The position numbers and the translations under genes were made by a program. Below are positions 5,285 through 5,853 of a stretch of DNA of 5,853 bases, piece after piece. The first letter of the stretch is position 1. Every line of letters starts with the position of its first letter. The DNA is from Methanobacteriota archaeon. Lineage in GTDB: Archaea > Methanobacteriota > Methanobacteria > Methanobacteriales > Methanobacteriaceae. The stretch lies in NCBI GenBank assembly GCA_023440975.1, contig JAEZRD010000082.1:1-5853 (forward strand), read 5' to 3'. The notes below the pieces were generated by a model. It ran no database searches, had not been told where the DNA came from, and worked only from the letters and a program-made list of their open reading frames with translations.

Positions 5285-5853
5285 ATGTTCATAATAAAGC
5301 CATATTCAATAGTAAAGGAGAAATATTACGGAAAGTAGGTTTTATCCAAGATGTAACTGAGGAAACATTAGCAAAGATGGAAGCTGAAGATTTAAAGTTA
5401 ACTGTTGATGAGATTCAGGGTTTTAGTAAAATCTTTTTAGCTAGTTTTGAAGGGGGTAATTTTACTTATACTGATGAAGTTTATAATATTCTTGGTGTAA
5501 GTCCTGAGGAGCATCCTCCTGAAACTTTATTTGATTTCATGATACCTGAGGATAAGGAACGTTTTTATAAACTTGTTACTGAATTATCTCCAGAAAATCC
5601 TGCATTTAAATTAGATTATAAGGCTTTTAAACCTAATGGTGAACCATTATACATTTCTGCTTATAATAATGCCACATTTAATGAAGATGGTGAGTTAATC
5701 CGTATTAATGTATTTGAACAAGATGTAACTGAGGAAACCATAGCTAAAAAAGAAGCTTTAGAATTAAAAAATAATTTAGATATTATTGAAGGTTTTAGTA
5801 AAATAGTTATATGATACTATGAGAATGAGGAATATAATTGGTCTCCTGAACTT
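4673..5853 (+). repeat. tandem array of PAS units (A, B, C and truncated D)
   Basis: Taking the AGT codon of the repeated SKI motif as the phase mark, units begin at 4673, 5051, 5425 and 5797. The spacings are 378, 374 and 372 bases, or 126, 125 (less one base) and 124 codons. Shared landmarks are SKI near the start, an acidic E-D/E/G-G turn, a PED/PEE motif, SPENP or its variants, YNKA/HNKA/YNNA, GE(L/I)(I/L)R and QDVTEE(I/T)(L/I)AK. At DNA level the QDVTEE stretch is the best conserved. The units have otherwise diverged a good deal, so the duplication is not recent. The 374-base spacing of B to C independently shows one base missing in unit B. Confidence 0.8.
5272..5814 (+). CDS. segment 3 of the multi-PAS gene: end of unit B, unit C, start of unit D
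   Basis: This frame opens at 5272 and immediately supplies the missing end of unit B: NVHNKAIFNSKGEILRKV, then FIQDVTEETLAK. Unit C follows complete, from GFSKIFLASFEGG (near 5419) to EQDVTEETIAK. Unit D then starts with GFSKIVI and meets TGA at 5812-5814. Beyond the TGA the same frame continues with YYENEEYNWSPEL to the window edge, which is the expected next part of the unit (compare TTYENGKHTYTSG in unit A). The Met at 5377 has no SD and lies within the linker after unit B, so an independent 145-residue protein is unlikely. Codon choice here differs from segment 2: Asn is AAT in every case. Confidence 0.55.
   Translation: MKILNVHNKAIFNSKGEILRKVGFIQDVTEETLAKMEAEDLKLTVDEIQGFSKIFLASFEGGNFTYTDEVYNILGVSPEEHPPETLFDFMIPEDKERFYKLVTELSPENPAFKLDYKAFKPNGEPLYISAYNNATFNEDGELIRINVFEQDVTEETIAKKEALELKNNLDIIEGFSKIVI

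Larger units (their letters stand above)
3246..5853 (+). pseudogene. multi-PAS sensory protein gene, interrupted and running off the right edge
   Basis: One long gene can be followed through three reading frames. Segment 1 is 3246-3881, segment 2 is about 3830-5284, segment 3 is about 5272-5814, and the last frame reopens after a TGA (5812-5814) to the window end. Both frame changes are -1, equivalent to loss of one base. The protein is a string of PAS-type sensor domains: about six, of which three C-terminal units form a clear tandem array ending in the recurring QDVTEE motif. PAS domains bind small ligands or cofactors, or pass signals to an output domain such as a histidine kinase. No output domain, membrane segment or signal peptide is seen, so the protein looks cytoplasmic and its output would lie to the right. 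Internal Met codons (4361, 5377) have no SD, so separate translation of the pieces is unlikely. It is most simply a decaying pseudogene; sequencing error at short homopolymers, or programmed shifting at the first site, are alternatives. Confidence 0.7.

Overview
The window is very AT-rich, and the gene-free stretches are almost pure A/T. It combines strong Shine-Dalgarno (SD) sites (GGAGG, GGAGGT, AGAGGGG) with TTTATATA-type boxes and heavy use of ATA and AGA codons. This fits a low-GC euryarchaeal methanogen of the Methanobacteriales, with a Methanosphaera-like genome as my best guess. That is inferred from composition and gene style; there is no rRNA or marker gene to prove it.

Left edge (1-265): no gene. 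It holds an A/T hairpin with a U-tract where the ABC operon ends, and then what looks like the promoter and SD of another minus-strand gene whose start lies at or just beyond base 1.

Minus-strand operon (266-2602): two genes make a complete osmoprotectant-type (OpuC/quaternary-amine family) ABC importer. The first, 2602 to 1034, is a single-chain fusion of the membrane permease with its extracellular substrate-binding domain. The second, 1018 to 266, is the ATPase. The ATPase SD begins on the permease stop codon, so the two are probably translationally coupled. The ATPase lacks the CBS regulatory domains seen in many OpuCA proteins. A near-perfect palindrome (2657-2675) upstream of the operon is a candidate operator.

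Intergenic region (2603-3245): about 640 bases with no supportable gene. It is strongly A-rich and G-poor on the plus strand in its middle part. It contains a 29-base exact copy of a piece of the downstream PAS gene.

Plus-strand gene (3246 to beyond 5853): a long multi-PAS sensory protein, divergent from the ABC operon. It has a TTG start with a good SD. Its reading is broken twice by a shift in the -1 direction (within 3830-3878 and near 5279-5284) and once by an in-frame TGA (5812-5814), yet PAS sequence continues smoothly across the last two breaks. The C-terminal part is a tandem array of PAS units about 124-126 codons long. It is most simply a decaying pseudogene, although the first break contains an in-phase -1 slippery heptamer and is worth a check. 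No output domain (kinase, phosphatase, DNA-binding) is visible; the gene runs off the right edge.
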